From positions 70,268,173 to 70,332,172 of the forward strand of contig CM037781.1 of NCBI GenBank assembly GCA_021229015.1: a DNA stretch of 64,000 nt, in the 5' to 3' direction. The position numbers and the translations under genes were made by a program. Of this stretch, positions 1 through 11,140 are shown piece by piece. Origin of the DNA: Solen grandis. Its lineage: Eukaryota > Mollusca > Bivalvia > Adapedonta > Solenidae. The stretch's first letter is position 1. Each line of letters begins with the position of its first letter. A model generated the notes under the pieces. That model had not been told where the DNA came from, searched no databases, and saw nothing but the letters and a program-made list of their open reading frames with translations.

Positions 1-71
1 GCAAAGCCCCTGGTCGTTTAAACAAGTAATATATGTATCTATAATCAGTAATGCCAATAAATGGGGTTATA

Positions 72-500
72 TTATATATGGTATTTATAATTAGTAATAT
101 TTGCTACCTTTTGATTGATATGATGCTCCTCTTTGTGGAAGTGTTCTCCATTTCCACCATTGTGTCCATTGCCTCTATTCTGAATTTCCATCGAATGCCC
201 GTGTATCTTGCATGCCTCCATGTCTTTCATATCATTCGCCTTATTCCATCGAGAAAAATTCATCACCCTGGAGTTTCTCTCATTTGAGCTATTTGACATC
301 TCGGAGTTCCCAGTTTTGTTAGTTCCTTGCAGTACCCCATCCTGTGATTTTGTTCCTGTCGGCTGAACATTTTTGTTTCTATTGCTTCTATCCTGATAGC
401 CTGTCTCTACATGTGTCTGTATGTATGTATTTGTTTCACTTGTTTCCATGGATACAAAGGCTGAACAGTTGCCAAGGAAACTTCTGACCCCTAATGACAC
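72..500 (-). CDS. Hypothetical low-complexity ORF, possible exon
   Basis: Open frame of 142 codons, unusually long for this AT-rich sequence. The product is rich in Asn, Gly, Ser, Lys and His and has a His-rich stretch near the C-terminus. No domain, signal peptide or membrane segment is recognisable. Upstream on the minus strand there are AG dinucleotides that could be splice acceptors (around 475-500), so it could be a terminal exon of a gene extending out of the window. It could equally be a chance ORF; the Asn/Gly-rich composition gives no functional clue. Confidence 0.25.
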   Translation of the reverse strand: MSLGVRSFLGNCSAFVSMETSETNTYIQTHVETGYQDRSNRNKNVQPTGTKSQDGVLQGTNKTGNSEMSNSSNERNSRVMNFSRWNKANDMKDMEACKIHGHSMEIQNRGNGHNGGNGEHFHKEEHHINQKVANITNYKYHI

Positions 501-1093
501 ACCTCAACTCTATGTACAAATTTCACAGCTTACATGTTTGTCCATAAATATGCAGTTGTTCTGAAAGAAGATAAATTAAATTGTATCAGTGATTTTTCCC
601 CCTGAATTGTGAATGGGTTTGGTACCCATTTATTTCTGAAAAATTCCTAAAAAAAATTTTCTCTCAAATTGTGGAAAAAATAGCGGCGTTTCTGTTGATA
701 TTGTGAGAAGAAAATGTAGGCTACGACAGAATACCTTGTATTTTTCCTGCAAATTGTGCAAAATGGTAGGGAGGTGGTTTATATTTTCAAGAAAGTGAGA
801 TACTGGGGAAGAGAAGCACTTTTGATATTAATTCTGCAGAGTAAGGAAGGGCTTAAAAAATGACACTATCAAAAATATATTTTTGAATTGTGAATCAATA
901 AATTATGGGTCCCTTCTTAGTTGTGAATGGGTCCTGTTACGGGTACCTGAGTTATAAAAAAATTGCTTTTACAGGTAAGTAGCATTTCTGTTAACACTTG
1001 GAGGGAAAAAGGAAGAGATTAATTTAGAAAAATTTGTGACAAGTTTCACAGGAGTTCTATTAAAAGAGAAAATTTGAACCATTGCATTTAATC
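501..1093. other. AT-rich intergenic sequence
   Basis: No coding potential, RNA gene or repeat structure recognised. A-runs and T-runs only. Confidence 0.5.
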
Positions 1094-2071
1094 ATAGACT
1101 TGGAAACCTGTGCGCAATGTCCCATTGTTTTCACATTCCCATGCGCCATTTGTCTCTTTTGCTTCGAACCCAAATGAGTATAAAATGCATTGAATCATAC
1201 TAGTCTGTCTTGCTTTTTTTTTTCTCGTATCGAAATACATTAATGATTAAGTACGAATCGCATTTTTTCCGAGTAAGCGGTATATTCACAGATGCTTATT
1301 AAGGTAAGATATTATGGGCAACTGAACTGGACGCTTATTAAACCATAAAGAATGACGCAATTGGAATACTCAGTTAATATCTCGGAAAAGCTTGTCCGAG
1401 ATATTACATTCAATTTCGTATCAATAGACGCATTGAATATTATCTAAAAAGAACAAGAATGCCTCCCAAAATAAAAATTAAAAGGTCCGAACGACATAGG
1501 TCATTTCATCGTTTTTGGGCTTACAATCCAGAAATAAAATGAAAACTGTAAATGATAATAATGAAATGGCGTCAAGTGCTGATTTATTGCAGTCTCCCTC
1601 TCATGGAAGTTACAAACCCTGCTTCACTCCAACCTCGAGAAGTTTCGACTGATTCACTGACACAATCTTCCCCTCGCCCTCAAGATACCTCGATACCTAC
1701 CAGTAACACCATGCAAATATAAGTCTAGAAAAATACCAGAAAGTGGAACTAAGATTAAGGAGCTGAACTTTTAGTTTAAAACTTTTAATTGGGCCTATGT
1801 TTTATTTAAACAGCTTTATTTTATAGTTGCTTCAGCTAATTGAAGATACTGTTCTGTATAAACAAGGATATGTGAAAAAATCTTATTTACCTAATATTAG
1901 TACATATGTTCTGAAACAAAATAAAAATTGATGTTTAACAGTTTTATTTTTAACCCCCTAAAATTTGTCATATCAATAATTCAAAATGTCCCATTAGATT
2001 TGAAAATGGCCCATTGATTTTAGCAAATGATGGGCCATAGTCCCATTGAAAAAAATTCTTTCCAAGTCACT
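1094..2071. mobile_element. Possible degenerate non-autonomous DNA transposon
   Basis: GACTTGGAAA at 1097-1106 is matched in inverted orientation by TTTCCAAGTC at 2059-2068. Sub-terminal TCCCATTG words occur at both ends. A hairpin (TGGCCCAT ... ATGGGCCA) lies near 2005-2037 just inside the right end. No ORF is present. The termini are short and no target duplication was identified, so this is tentative. Confidence 0.3.
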
Positions 2072-2757
2072 GATAAAGGTGTAACTATGCAATGCAACAT
2101 TACAAAATAAATCCTTATCAAATTCCATAAACATCAGGTTTTCCATATCAAGGTATTGTTCCCACTTCTGACTTTCAAATTTTATATATGACCTTTAAAA
2201 CATTGAGCTACAGACTGCATCTCAACATGCTAAATATTATAATTTAAATTATTCTATTTGAGAAATTTTCAAAGCATGAGGAAGTTTTATGTACTGTGAA
2301 CCGTACCAAAAAGAAAATATCACGGTATATCGTCGTACGGTATATCGTTAATATTCCCCCCACTTCTGTGTAGCAGGGTTTAATTATACTAAGACAACTT
2401 ATTTGATGTGTCTCAAATTTGTGATTTTTTTTATCAAAGTTCTGGTGAATTGATTTTACAGCAAAGATTCAGAATTTTACCCCATACAGTACTTCCCCAA
2501 TAACCCAACTTTTGTAGTGAAGTGTTAAGCAGTTTATCATCAAAATTAAAAAAATAACAGGGCTCGAATTCAACTTATTTTGCCACTCACAAAATTTTAT
2601 TAGTAACTGAAATATCCATTCGCTCACAAAATTTATCATTCACTAGCAATTTCATGAATTTTTGACAACAACAATGAAATCCATCTTTATTATTTTATTT
2701 TTATCTATAGTATGAATCAAATATTATCATATATATATTTAATAAAGGCAAACTGAC
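2072..2757. other. Intergenic, with a transposon-end-like fragment
   Basis: No genes. A stretch beginning CAGGGCTCGAATTCAAC at about 2561 resembles the termini of invertebrate cut-and-paste elements (CAGGGCTCGAAnnnnA type), but no partner terminus was found nearby. It is probably an eroded fragment. Confidence 0.3.
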
Positions 2758-3167
2758 CAGGGCTTTTTTCAGGTATTCATCAGGGCCGCAATTATATCGG
2801 CCCCATTCCCAATGCTATCTAGGTACATTTTTTCCAAATCAAGATAAAAAAATCCCAAAGCCAATAAATATATTTTTTTTTTACAAATACTTCCCAAGTA
2901 AATTGGTTTTGTTTATATTAACAATTATTGTCGGTAAAATTATTACACGCACTGCCTGAGGTCACGGTATAGTAGTTTAGGTTCTTGATGAAAAAGTTTG
3001 TTTTTATGATGTATAAAGTGAACTATTGTATGTATTCAATGGGTCAAATTTCCCTAATTTATAGATTCGACAATTATTTTTTTCCCCGAATTTTCCAATT
3101 TTACTGATAAAAAAAATTCCCAAATTTGGCAGGGGCCTTTTTCCCGAAAAGCCTGAAAAAAGCCCTG
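2758..3167. mobile_element. 410-bp MITE with perfect 16-bp TIRs
   Basis: The left end CAGGGCTTTTTTCAGG (2758-2773) is the exact reverse complement of the right end at 3152-3167. The flanks carry a CTGAC direct duplication (2753-2757 and 3168-3172), consistent with a 5-bp target-site duplication. There is no coding capacity. The internal sequence near both ends is also partly inverted (ggcc/cccga words). The superfamily cannot be assigned from the ends alone; the CAGGG terminus and short duplication are compatible with several families. Confidence 0.75.
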
Positions 3168-3172
3168 CTGAC

Positions 3173-4372
3173 ATGTCATTTTCTTCTCTTCATGAAGTGT
3201 CTGATATTATTATCAGACACTTTATAGAGAGTATAATTATTGTAAACATACCGCAGATGTCTGGTCTGGTGAGAACTGGGAACAATCATTACAAAAAAAA
3301 AGTTTTAACATTTCCATCATCGTCATCTACATGACGCAAGTTAATATGTAGCTCACTTTTAATTGACAGCTTATTAATCCTTTTATGTTGTCTATTTGAT
3401 TGGAAGTATACCAAAATACAGTGTCTCAGTCTAGCAAGTGCATGTATGTTTAAATTACAACTCTGTGCTGTAGATTTTACTTGTCTGGATAGAAAAAAAC
3501 ATGATGCAGATAATATCAGGGTGTAAAATTCCACCCACCAGGCAAGTGAAGATTAGAGAAAAAAAATACATCTTCGAATATTTTAATTTTTTTTATTTCA
3601 TCATCAGGAAAAAAGGCATGGCATTTTGATTTTACTTTGGAAAAGATTCCTTTATAACAGTCATTTTCAGAGGGAAATTTACCAACAAACAGCAAATGAT
3701 ATTGAAGGATCAAAAGACCTGTGTCATGTAATCAATATTTTAATCCATTTTGTAATTTGTAATCATGCATGCTAGATTATTTGGGGAAATATGTACATTC
3801 CCTAAAATGGGGTCAATAAAAAAAACTGGCTGGAAAAAATGTGACCTGAATAAATGTTGGTAAATTAATTAACCAAGAATAACATAACGTCGAAATATCT
3901 TGAGGACAGGATAACACTTCACATGATGTGAAAATAGTGGCGATAAATCCTTGCATGACCATGAAATCAGACGAACTCACTTTTTGACCTTGCCATGTAG
4001 ATTGTAGAGCGCAGCGTCCTGTCGAGTCAGGTTGCGGATGCTGAACATTTATTCCCAGTCAAATTACAGGCTTCGGCAGCGCAATATTTTGTACAATTCT
4101 TGCCTATAACACTCGAGAGATTAGTATAATGGCGAAAACTTACCGTCTGTGTAAACGTTGCCTGTTGATGAAGAAATGTGTGCTGAAAATGTTACAAAAT
4201 AGAACGTTGTGTTGTTTTTCGTCGTCGCACGTAAACATGAGAGTATTCCGAAAGTTAATCATGGTCTCCGAAACGCTTTGAGGAGTAAAATGTCGTTGTC
4301 GTCACTAACTGTACACAAAATATACCATTAATATAAATAAGCTCTTTATAGTTAAATTCCTTATGTTAATAA
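3173..4372. other. Intergenic sequence without recognised genes
   Basis: Only short chance ORFs. The 4000-4300 part has higher GC and CpG content and a possible minus-strand donor (ACG/GTAAGT near 4140), so it might hold a first exon or promoter, but nothing firm can be called. Confidence 0.4.
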
Positions 4373-4680
4373 TTAAATAAATGAACCTCTTAGTGAGTTT
4401 GCGTGAAATACATAGCAAGCACGAAGCTTGTTTATGAGACTTGTCTGTGTGTTAGATAACATTTGTTTAAATTTATTTAAAGTTGGCCAATGACAATAAT
4501 ATTTAGGCAAATATAAGTTTCTTAGGTCTCTATAATAAGGATAGATGAGCAGAAAGTTATATTCATTCTCAACAACATTCATTGAGCCTTTTTACATAAT
4601 CTTAAATGTCTTGAAATATTTCTTATACGACAATCTTCAATATTTAATTCATGCATGGGCTGAACATCTTATACGAGATA
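4373..4680 (-). pseudogene. LINE ORF2 C-terminal relic
   Basis: The minus strand encodes a fragment whose layout matches the C-terminal cysteine/histidine region of the LINEs elsewhere in this window (RHLRLC, then ENEYNFLLIYPYYRDLR). The pattern follows R.C..C....ED.FHF...CP.Y..LR, but here the second Cys is lost and one in-frame stop lies between the halves. It is a 3' fragment of a dead non-LTR retrotransposon related to the copies at 8.6 and 50.1 kb. Confidence 0.6.
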
Positions 4681-4825
4681 ATGCTACTCTATATTTTTCA
4701 TTATCTATTTAGGTTATCAATTTGCGATTCAATCAACGCAACGTACTCATTATAAAATATAATTATAAACGGCCCCATTATTAATGAATGGTTACGAACG
4801 TGTGAACAATCAAATATTTTGATTA

Positions 4826-4862
4826 AAGAACAGAATAGAACAAAACATTTCTTTATTTTCAT
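4826..4862 (-). repeat. LINE 3'-tail fragment
   Basis: The minus strand ends in a TTCTATTCTG-type tail after an AATAAAG-containing 3' UTR. This is the same tail type as the LINEs ending near 8616 and 50126. Confidence 0.45.
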
Positions 4863-5062
4863 CCAGGTATACAAGGTATACAGCAAAGAGATTTGCAAAA
4901 AAAAAAAAAAAAATGTAATTCAGTGAGTGTTAGGCAGTGTCGAAACGTGACATTCGACTAAATAGAGAGAAGAAATAGTAGGGAAAATGTAGAGAAGGGA
5001 ATGTAAATGGTGAGATGATAGCAAAAGAGGAAGTAGTAATGTTATTTTTGTCAATATTATAC

Positions 5063-5184
5063 TTTCTACCCGGGTACCTCTGTATACTCGGGGTCCCCCT
5101 CCACCTGTAATTAGCTGGACGTCGCTATATGACTGAAACACTATCGCAGTGACGGTAAACCCCAATACAACAACAACAACAGTA
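5063..5184 (+). mobile_element. tRNA-derived SINE, body and (CAA)n tail only
   Basis: Contains the body motif ACCCGGGTACCTCTG, then CACCTGTAATTAGCTGGACG, then GACGGTAAACCCCAATA followed by a (CAA)n tail. This is the same element as the copies at 13.9, 31.5, 32.0 and 63.4 kb. The tRNA-like head is missing, so it is 5'-truncated. Confidence 0.75.
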
Positions 5185-5257
5185 TACATCAGTCAGTCGT
5201 TCGATGTATGATCCATAGTGTCTGGAGGTGAAAAAAATATATTAATTAGTTTCACAA

Positions 5258-5275
5258 GGGGGGGGGGGGGGGGGG
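5258..5275. repeat. Poly-G run (18 G)
   Basis: Uninterrupted G homopolymer; its length in the assembly may be unreliable. Confidence 0.9.
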
Positions 5276-5536
5276 CATTTCTATTATATGGATTTCCCCA
5301 AATTTGTTGCATACTGTACAGATGTACTAAGGGCAAAGGTCACAGTGTAGCCTTAAAATATAACAATGTAAGCGATATACAGCGGTCATAAAACTAGCAC
5401 AGTACACAAATTGTACATGGGATGCACGTGGGTTTTGGGACGTGTTTATAGCAAGACGATTTTTACTTTAAGTGTGACAAACCAAATGTGCATGTGAGTG
5501 TGAACTTTTCTGTACGAAATAGCATCATGATAATCA

Positions 5537-5990
5537 CAGAACAGAATAGAATAAACTTTTATTTAGACTTAATCATAACAGCTCATCGTCATACATATAA
5601 ATACGAATTATATATTTGGCGTACACATAATTAATTTATAATTAAGAATTTCTTTTATTTATTTCAAATAAATATTTATAGATTTAATAACTTCAAGAGT
5701 CATATATTTTTTATAACTTAAATTGGCCAAATAACCCTTTGTATCCCTCTCTCATTTTTAAGATGAATTTAAATGAAGATGTGTGTGTGTGTTCCAAGTT
5801 AATCTTTCTCTCTTTTTCTTTTTATCTCTCTCATTTTAATTGGAATTCATACTGCATGTTATATCAAGAACTACCAGAACAGAACAACTCCTTTATTTTC
5901 ACCCAGGTATTACAAATGCATACAACATGGGGATATACAATAATAATTCATCATATATGGTGATATTTCCGGTCAAGAAGGAATTTAATT
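5537..5990 (-). repeat. Two LINE 3'-end fragments
   Basis: At 5537-5640 and 5878-5990 the minus strand reads as a 3' UTR ending in AATAAAAG plus a TTCTGTTCTG tail. This parallels the LINE end at 8616-8680, including the ATGATGAGC word. No coding sequence remains. Confidence 0.5.
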
Positions 5991-6240
5991 TGGCCTTAAT
6001 AGAATGCAAAATAGAAAGAGAGAGAAAACAATTAATAAATCAAATGACATTCTGTGGGTGTTCGTGTGTGAAAGTGTGTGAGTGCTTGTTTGATTCGTGT
6101 TCTTATGTGTGGAGGGAATTTCAAATGTCACATTTCCATCGAACAACAAAAATTACAGATACACAAATTTAGACTTATATAGGTTTAGCCAACATAATCA
6201 ACAATCATTTATACACATCTGTTTTGATAGAAGTAAATTA

Positions 6241-6541
6241 AGAGAGAGAGAGAGGGGGGGAGAGAGAGAGAGAGAAAGGGAGAGAGATCAAATAAGGCAT
6301 ATTTTGTATCAAAATCATCAAAAATGCAATACATGTTTCATGCTGTGTAGAAAATATGCTTCAACAACTTCATACTTTCGAAATATTTAACATAAATGTA
6401 TGTAACAAGTCAAGCATATATATATATGCAAGACAATTATTAATTCACTATTGAGTAAATTGAGAGAGAGAGAGAGAGAGAGAGTGTGTACAGAGTGTGT
6501 GTGTGTGTGTGGAGAGAGAGAGAGAGAGAGTGAGAGAGAGG
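6241..6541. repeat. (GA)n and (GT)n microsatellites
   Basis: GA tracts at 6241-6290 and 6463-6541 with an embedded GT run near 6496-6511. They create long spurious Ser/Leu or Glu/Arg frames. Confidence 0.9.
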
Positions 6542-6544
6542 GGA

Positions 6545-7489
6545 GCAAGATTAAGCGGGTCAGAGATATTTTTAAATAATTTGACCTACTGAGAAACCGT
6601 AAGCTCAACTTGCACGAGATAGACGTGATGGTTTCGAGACTCATTGCATGAAATAGACATGTTTATGGGACCCAAACGATCAGAAGTGTTTTGACTGCGA
6701 TTGTTGCCGATAACTGTATGAAAAAGGAGAGAGAAAGGTAGAGGTTGGGATTGTTTTCAATTTTAGGTAAGTCTATTTGTTAATCTTTTAAATTTATTGA
6801 ATATAATAGAAATAAACCGACTAACGTTTTTCAGGACGTTGACAGGTGCTTTTGATAGCATGTACTTTGTATTTATGTGTGGTCGTGCATTAGCATTGAT
6901 GAAACCTAGCAGTAATTCACGGTCAGAGTTAAAGTAGTTACAGTATAATAGGTAGTGCTCTTCTGTGCTACCATTTTTTTAATTATCAAAGAAATATGAA
7001 TCGTTTCAAAACATGACATACCATTATTTTTTGAATAATCAAAGAAATATGAATCTTTTCAAAACCGTAAAAAACAGCGGTTTCTATTGATCTCTCATAA
7101 TCAATTACATCATAAAGATAGGTTTAGCACATACCCTTTATTTATTCACACATTCATATCTGTTCGTTCCTTTAATTAGTGTTCTCAACACAAACGCCGA
7201 CTATTACACATTATTCCGTAGGATGGATGTTTGTTTAATAATCACATTAAAACTGACATCTCAATCACCATTAAATTTCAACAGTTTCATTTACTTATAA
7301 ATTTAAGAATTCTTCAAACTAATGATCCTTTATTTGTCATGAAAAATACCGTAGTAGATGTTTGTATCAATAATTTAATCTCTTTGTATCAATAATTTAT
7401 CTCATTAAAACAGTTCGTTCATTTACAGATTTATATTAACTTCAAAGTACTTAACTATTCATCCTTTAAATATTATACAATATATTTCA
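6545..7489. other. AT-rich intergenic sequence
   Basis: No coding potential. A word of about 30 bp (ATTTTTTxAATxATCAAAGAAATATGAATC) is duplicated at about 6972 and 7026; otherwise nothing is recognised. Confidence 0.45.
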
Positions 7490-7625
7490 CAGGGGTCCGT
7501 TTTAACCAAAGTGGCGCCGTTTTGACCTTAATTGGCACCGTTATGACTATTTTGAATGGGAAGGGGTCCGTTTTGACCAATTTGGCAATTTGGTCCGTTT
7601 TGACTGGTAACCAATTATATAATTA
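7490..7625. repeat. Irregular short repeat of CCGTTTTGACC
   Basis: Five spaced copies or variants of CCGTTTTGACC/CCGTTATGACT separated by TTGGC-containing linkers. It is GC-richer than its AT-rich surroundings. No ORF. Possibly a transposon sub-terminal block or an island of transcription-factor-like sites. Confidence 0.6.
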
Positions 7626-8615
7626 AAAAACTGATTTAGGGATCCTATAACATATGTTGTTTAGATAAATTAGTATCCCTGATTAATTTAAAAGGTTTAT
7701 TTCTTTTCCTGATAAATGTATAGATATACTGTTTTTGATTGTTCATCGAGATTAATTAAATCATAGACATACATTTATAAATCATGTGGAGATAAAAGAG
7801 ATAATGCTGGTATTTATAAATGTTCGGAGGAAAATGCAGAAAAGAGCGAGGGATAAATAAGTCTCAGAGGTTCCGGAGAAGTCCGAAAAACACCTTTGTT
7901 TCATCAGTAAACGAGCTGCTTTAAAGCTTTAAATATAAGTATGAAATAGAGGTTTTTCATTCATTACGAACTGGCATAAAATATTCAGGCGCAAGTTGGG
8001 GGGAGGTGGGCAATAGCAAGTCGATTTGTTTTTACATTTTAATCTTTAACTGACACACTGTTGGTGCTCTTTGTTGTAAATGAGCGACAAAAACAACAAA
8101 AAATTTCATATCCTGTTCAGAAGTCTTTCATATTCATTGAGTCGTTGACTTTGCTGTAGCAGTTGATCATTGAGTAATTACCTGGCTTTGATTAAATGTA
8201 GCAAATAAAAAAAAAGAATCAAATGCTTTTATTTCTTTTTTTATTTCCTATGAATTTAAAATACACATAGATTATCATACTCGTTATCAACAAAAAAATA
8301 TTGATAGCATAATTATAGGCGTATTTTTTTAATTTCTTTCCAAAAGAAGATTTCAAATTCCAAGGAATTTAAACTGATATAAACTTTTTGTTAGTTGCCT
8401 ATTTATAAATTACTACACTGATACATCTCTAGACGAAATGACTGCAACAGTCTAGTAACCGATTTACTTGTCTGTCAATCAGTGAATGTAATTTAGTTTG
8501 CATACGCCTTACCCAAACATCATCTTCGGATGCCCACGCCCGATCGATCGATATCATCTATTGGGTGTGGGATTTTACGCATGTAGATCATCGTTTGAGG
8601 GTGTGTCAAATTATG
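7626..8615. other. Intergenic sequence
   Basis: No gene, RNA or repeat recognised. Stop codons occur frequently in all frames. Confidence 0.4.
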
Positions 8616-8836
8616 TCAGAACAGAACAGATACTTTATTATGGACTTGAGCATTATAAGCTCATCATCATAATACAATGATTACAATAATAACATGTGAC
8701 ACATGACATGCAACAATACATAAAACAAACAGTGAGAATGTAAAGAGTTGAATGTTGAATGACTTACTTAAATTTGTAAGGTAGTAATATTAACACAAAG
8801 AATCTCTTAATTTAAAGGCTTTTACACAAAACAAAG

Positions 8837-9262
8837 CTATTTTTCTAATATAACAGTGTTTTCATTTTGCATTAAGTTAATATATTTGTCCATACTTGTA
8901 TGCGTATAATAATATTTTGGTATATATTTTCGTCTAAGTTCAGAATATACTGGGCATTTTAAAACAAAATGGTATTCATCTTCGATATCGTTAAGATTAC
9001 AGAATGTACACTTTCTTTCACTTCTATTTATTTTATTATGTCTACCAGCTTCAATGTTCAATCTATGTGATGACAAACGCAGTTTAGCTAATGAATTCCT
9101 ATATTTTGAATTTCCAATGACGCTTATATACGATGACTGCTTAAAACTTAACTTAAATTCTCTATAAATATCTAATGCAGATGAAACATCAATATTAGCT
9201 TTCCAGTTACTTATCTAAATATCACGTAATCTACTTCGTAGGACAGGTATAAATCTATTAAT
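8837..9262 (-). pseudogene. LINE A ORF2 C-terminal region with zinc knuckle
   Basis: Continues the LINE A protein on the far side of the inserted LINE B. It includes an in-frame stop after RLRDI (near 9215) and then a Cys/His segment, CTFC....EDEYHF..KCP.Y..LR, typical of the C-terminal nucleic-acid-binding knuckle of many non-LTR ORF2 proteins. The ORF ends near 8837 and the 3' UTR runs to about 8616. Confidence 0.7.
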
Positions 9263-9509
9263 TCAAGTTTCAAGTTTCAAAAGTTTATTGGCATAAGTCA
9301 GCAATACATTGCCTTTGGCCAATTACATTCAAACATTACAAACATGGCAATCAGTATAAATGCAACTATTCGTTTAATTGCGATAAATAAACAATATTAT
9401 AAATTACACAACTAAATATTCTATGAAGTCAAAAACGTACATGCAACAAATCACATTTACATAATATCATATATTATGAATATAATATCATATATAAAAA
9501 AAGAAACAG

Positions 9510-9845
9510 TTATGTTGTTGTCTTTAGTGCAAGGGTTTCATTTCTTAGTTGAAATGCATTTTGAATATATTTTGTTAGATTTAAAATTACTCTCTTACTT
9601 TTTGTAGACATAATACTTTCAAACTTTTGCAGTGTGGGCCATCTTATATTTCCTAGAAACTGATTTCTTAAATTCCGATATAATGGACAGCATAAAAGAA
9701 AATGAAATTCAGTTCCAGGTACATTCATGTTACAAACTTTACATAGTCTCTCATCTCGATTTATTTGGTTGTACCTCCCTCTCTCAATTTCTAAATCATG
9801 AGAACTAAGTCTAAAGCGGGTTAACTGTTTTCTCTGTGTTTCATT
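9510..9845 (-). pseudogene. LINE B ORF2 C-terminal knuckle
   Basis: The minus strand carries DERLCKVCNMN followed by TEFHFLLCCPLYRNLR, the same C..C...H...C-type knuckle as in LINE A. It is separated from the preceding ORF by a stop and frameshift near 9846. The 3' UTR follows to 9263. Confidence 0.65.
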
Positions 9846-10457
9846 TTAAAGGTACTTAAAATAATTTTCAAATTCAAAATCTGATTTAAACTTAGAATAA
9901 TAAAACAATTTTGGACTGTTAATCACTCTTGAGTACCAATCCTGTTTGAATTGGTCTCTCAGTGTGTTTTTCATCAAAACAAATGTATGATAAATATTAA
10001 ATGGTTGATAAAATAGACGTACATGTGAATATCCTAAATGATCAACAATGGAATTAATTTTAGATGCCCAACAAGAATTATTTAAATTACACTGTTCAAG
10101 ATATATGGTGTATAATGGTGAATCAATATTACTTAATACCTTTAGAAGAAACTTAAGAGATCTTTCTTTTGCTATTAAACTTAGAGGGACACGGCCTAGT
10201 TCAGCATATACTGCATCCGTATTTGTTTGTTTTTTGACACCAAGTAGTGATTTACAGAAACGGATATGGAATTTATCAATTTCTTTGCAGTTATAAATTC
10301 CCCAAACTTCAGAATTGTATAAAAGAATAGGAACAACCATTGTATCGAAAATTCTAATTTTGGTTTTAATATCAAAATTGACTCTATCAAACAAGTAAAG
10401 AATGTTATGGTAAGCTTTAAGAGCCTGACCTGAGAGTGACTTGATAGCTTGAGTCAT
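9846..10457 (-). pseudogene. LINE B post-RT (thumb and connection) fragment
   Basis: About 203 codons corresponding to the region after the RT palm. The LLYNSEVWG motif matches the YGCEIWG type seen in the other LINEs here, followed by an H..FCK..LGVK.QTN segment. Frameshifts separate it from the RT core upstream (10458-10603 carries the KTKLCIF segment in another frame). Confidence 0.7.
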
Positions 10458-10603
10458 AGAACCAGTATAATTAAATTTAGTACCAAGGTATGAGAATTCG
10501 TCAACTCTTTCAATCTGATCATTATTAATAAATATATCACAATGTTGTTGTTTTCTTTTTCAAATATACAGAGTTTAGTCTTTTTTACATTTATCTTTAA
10601 ACC

Positions 10604-11140
10604 CTATTTACATGAGTAATCATAAATATTATTTAATTGGGCTTGGAGACTTAAAGGATCAGTGGTGAATAACACAATATCATCGGCAAATAAAAGTAAG
10701 TATGTAGACAGAAGCTCAATATCTCTGTCTGTCATGGCATTCATATCAATAGCAGACTTTATATCGTTAATAAATAGTAAAAATAGAATCGGAGAAAGCG
10801 GGTCACCCTGCTTCAAACCAACAGAGACGTCAAAAAAGTAAGACATTTTATCACTACGCGATAATTTGACACAAGACATGATATTGTTATACATAGATTT
10901 CAACATGGTGATCATTTTACAACTAACACTAGTGTTTATCAGTTTATACCATAGTGCGTCATGAATAACAGTGTCGAAGGCACGCTCATAATCGATAAAC
11001 ACACACCATAATTTACTTTTCTTCGACAAAACCTTCTGTATAATTGAGTGTAGTATAAACACGGCGTCGGAAGTAGAGCGACCATCACGAAAACCAAACT
11101 GAGCGTCGGAAAAAAATGTTTGTATTTTCGGACCACTTGT
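10604..11140 (-). pseudogene. LINE B reverse transcriptase core
   Basis: Contains the RT palm motifs in order: DAQFGFR-type entry, FIDYERAFDT, VGLKQGDPLSP, and the catalytic box LLLFADDIVLF. A stop near 10604 and a frameshift near 11140 detach it from the upstream part. An intact RT would copy the element RNA at the nicked target; this copy cannot make a full product. Confidence 0.8.
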
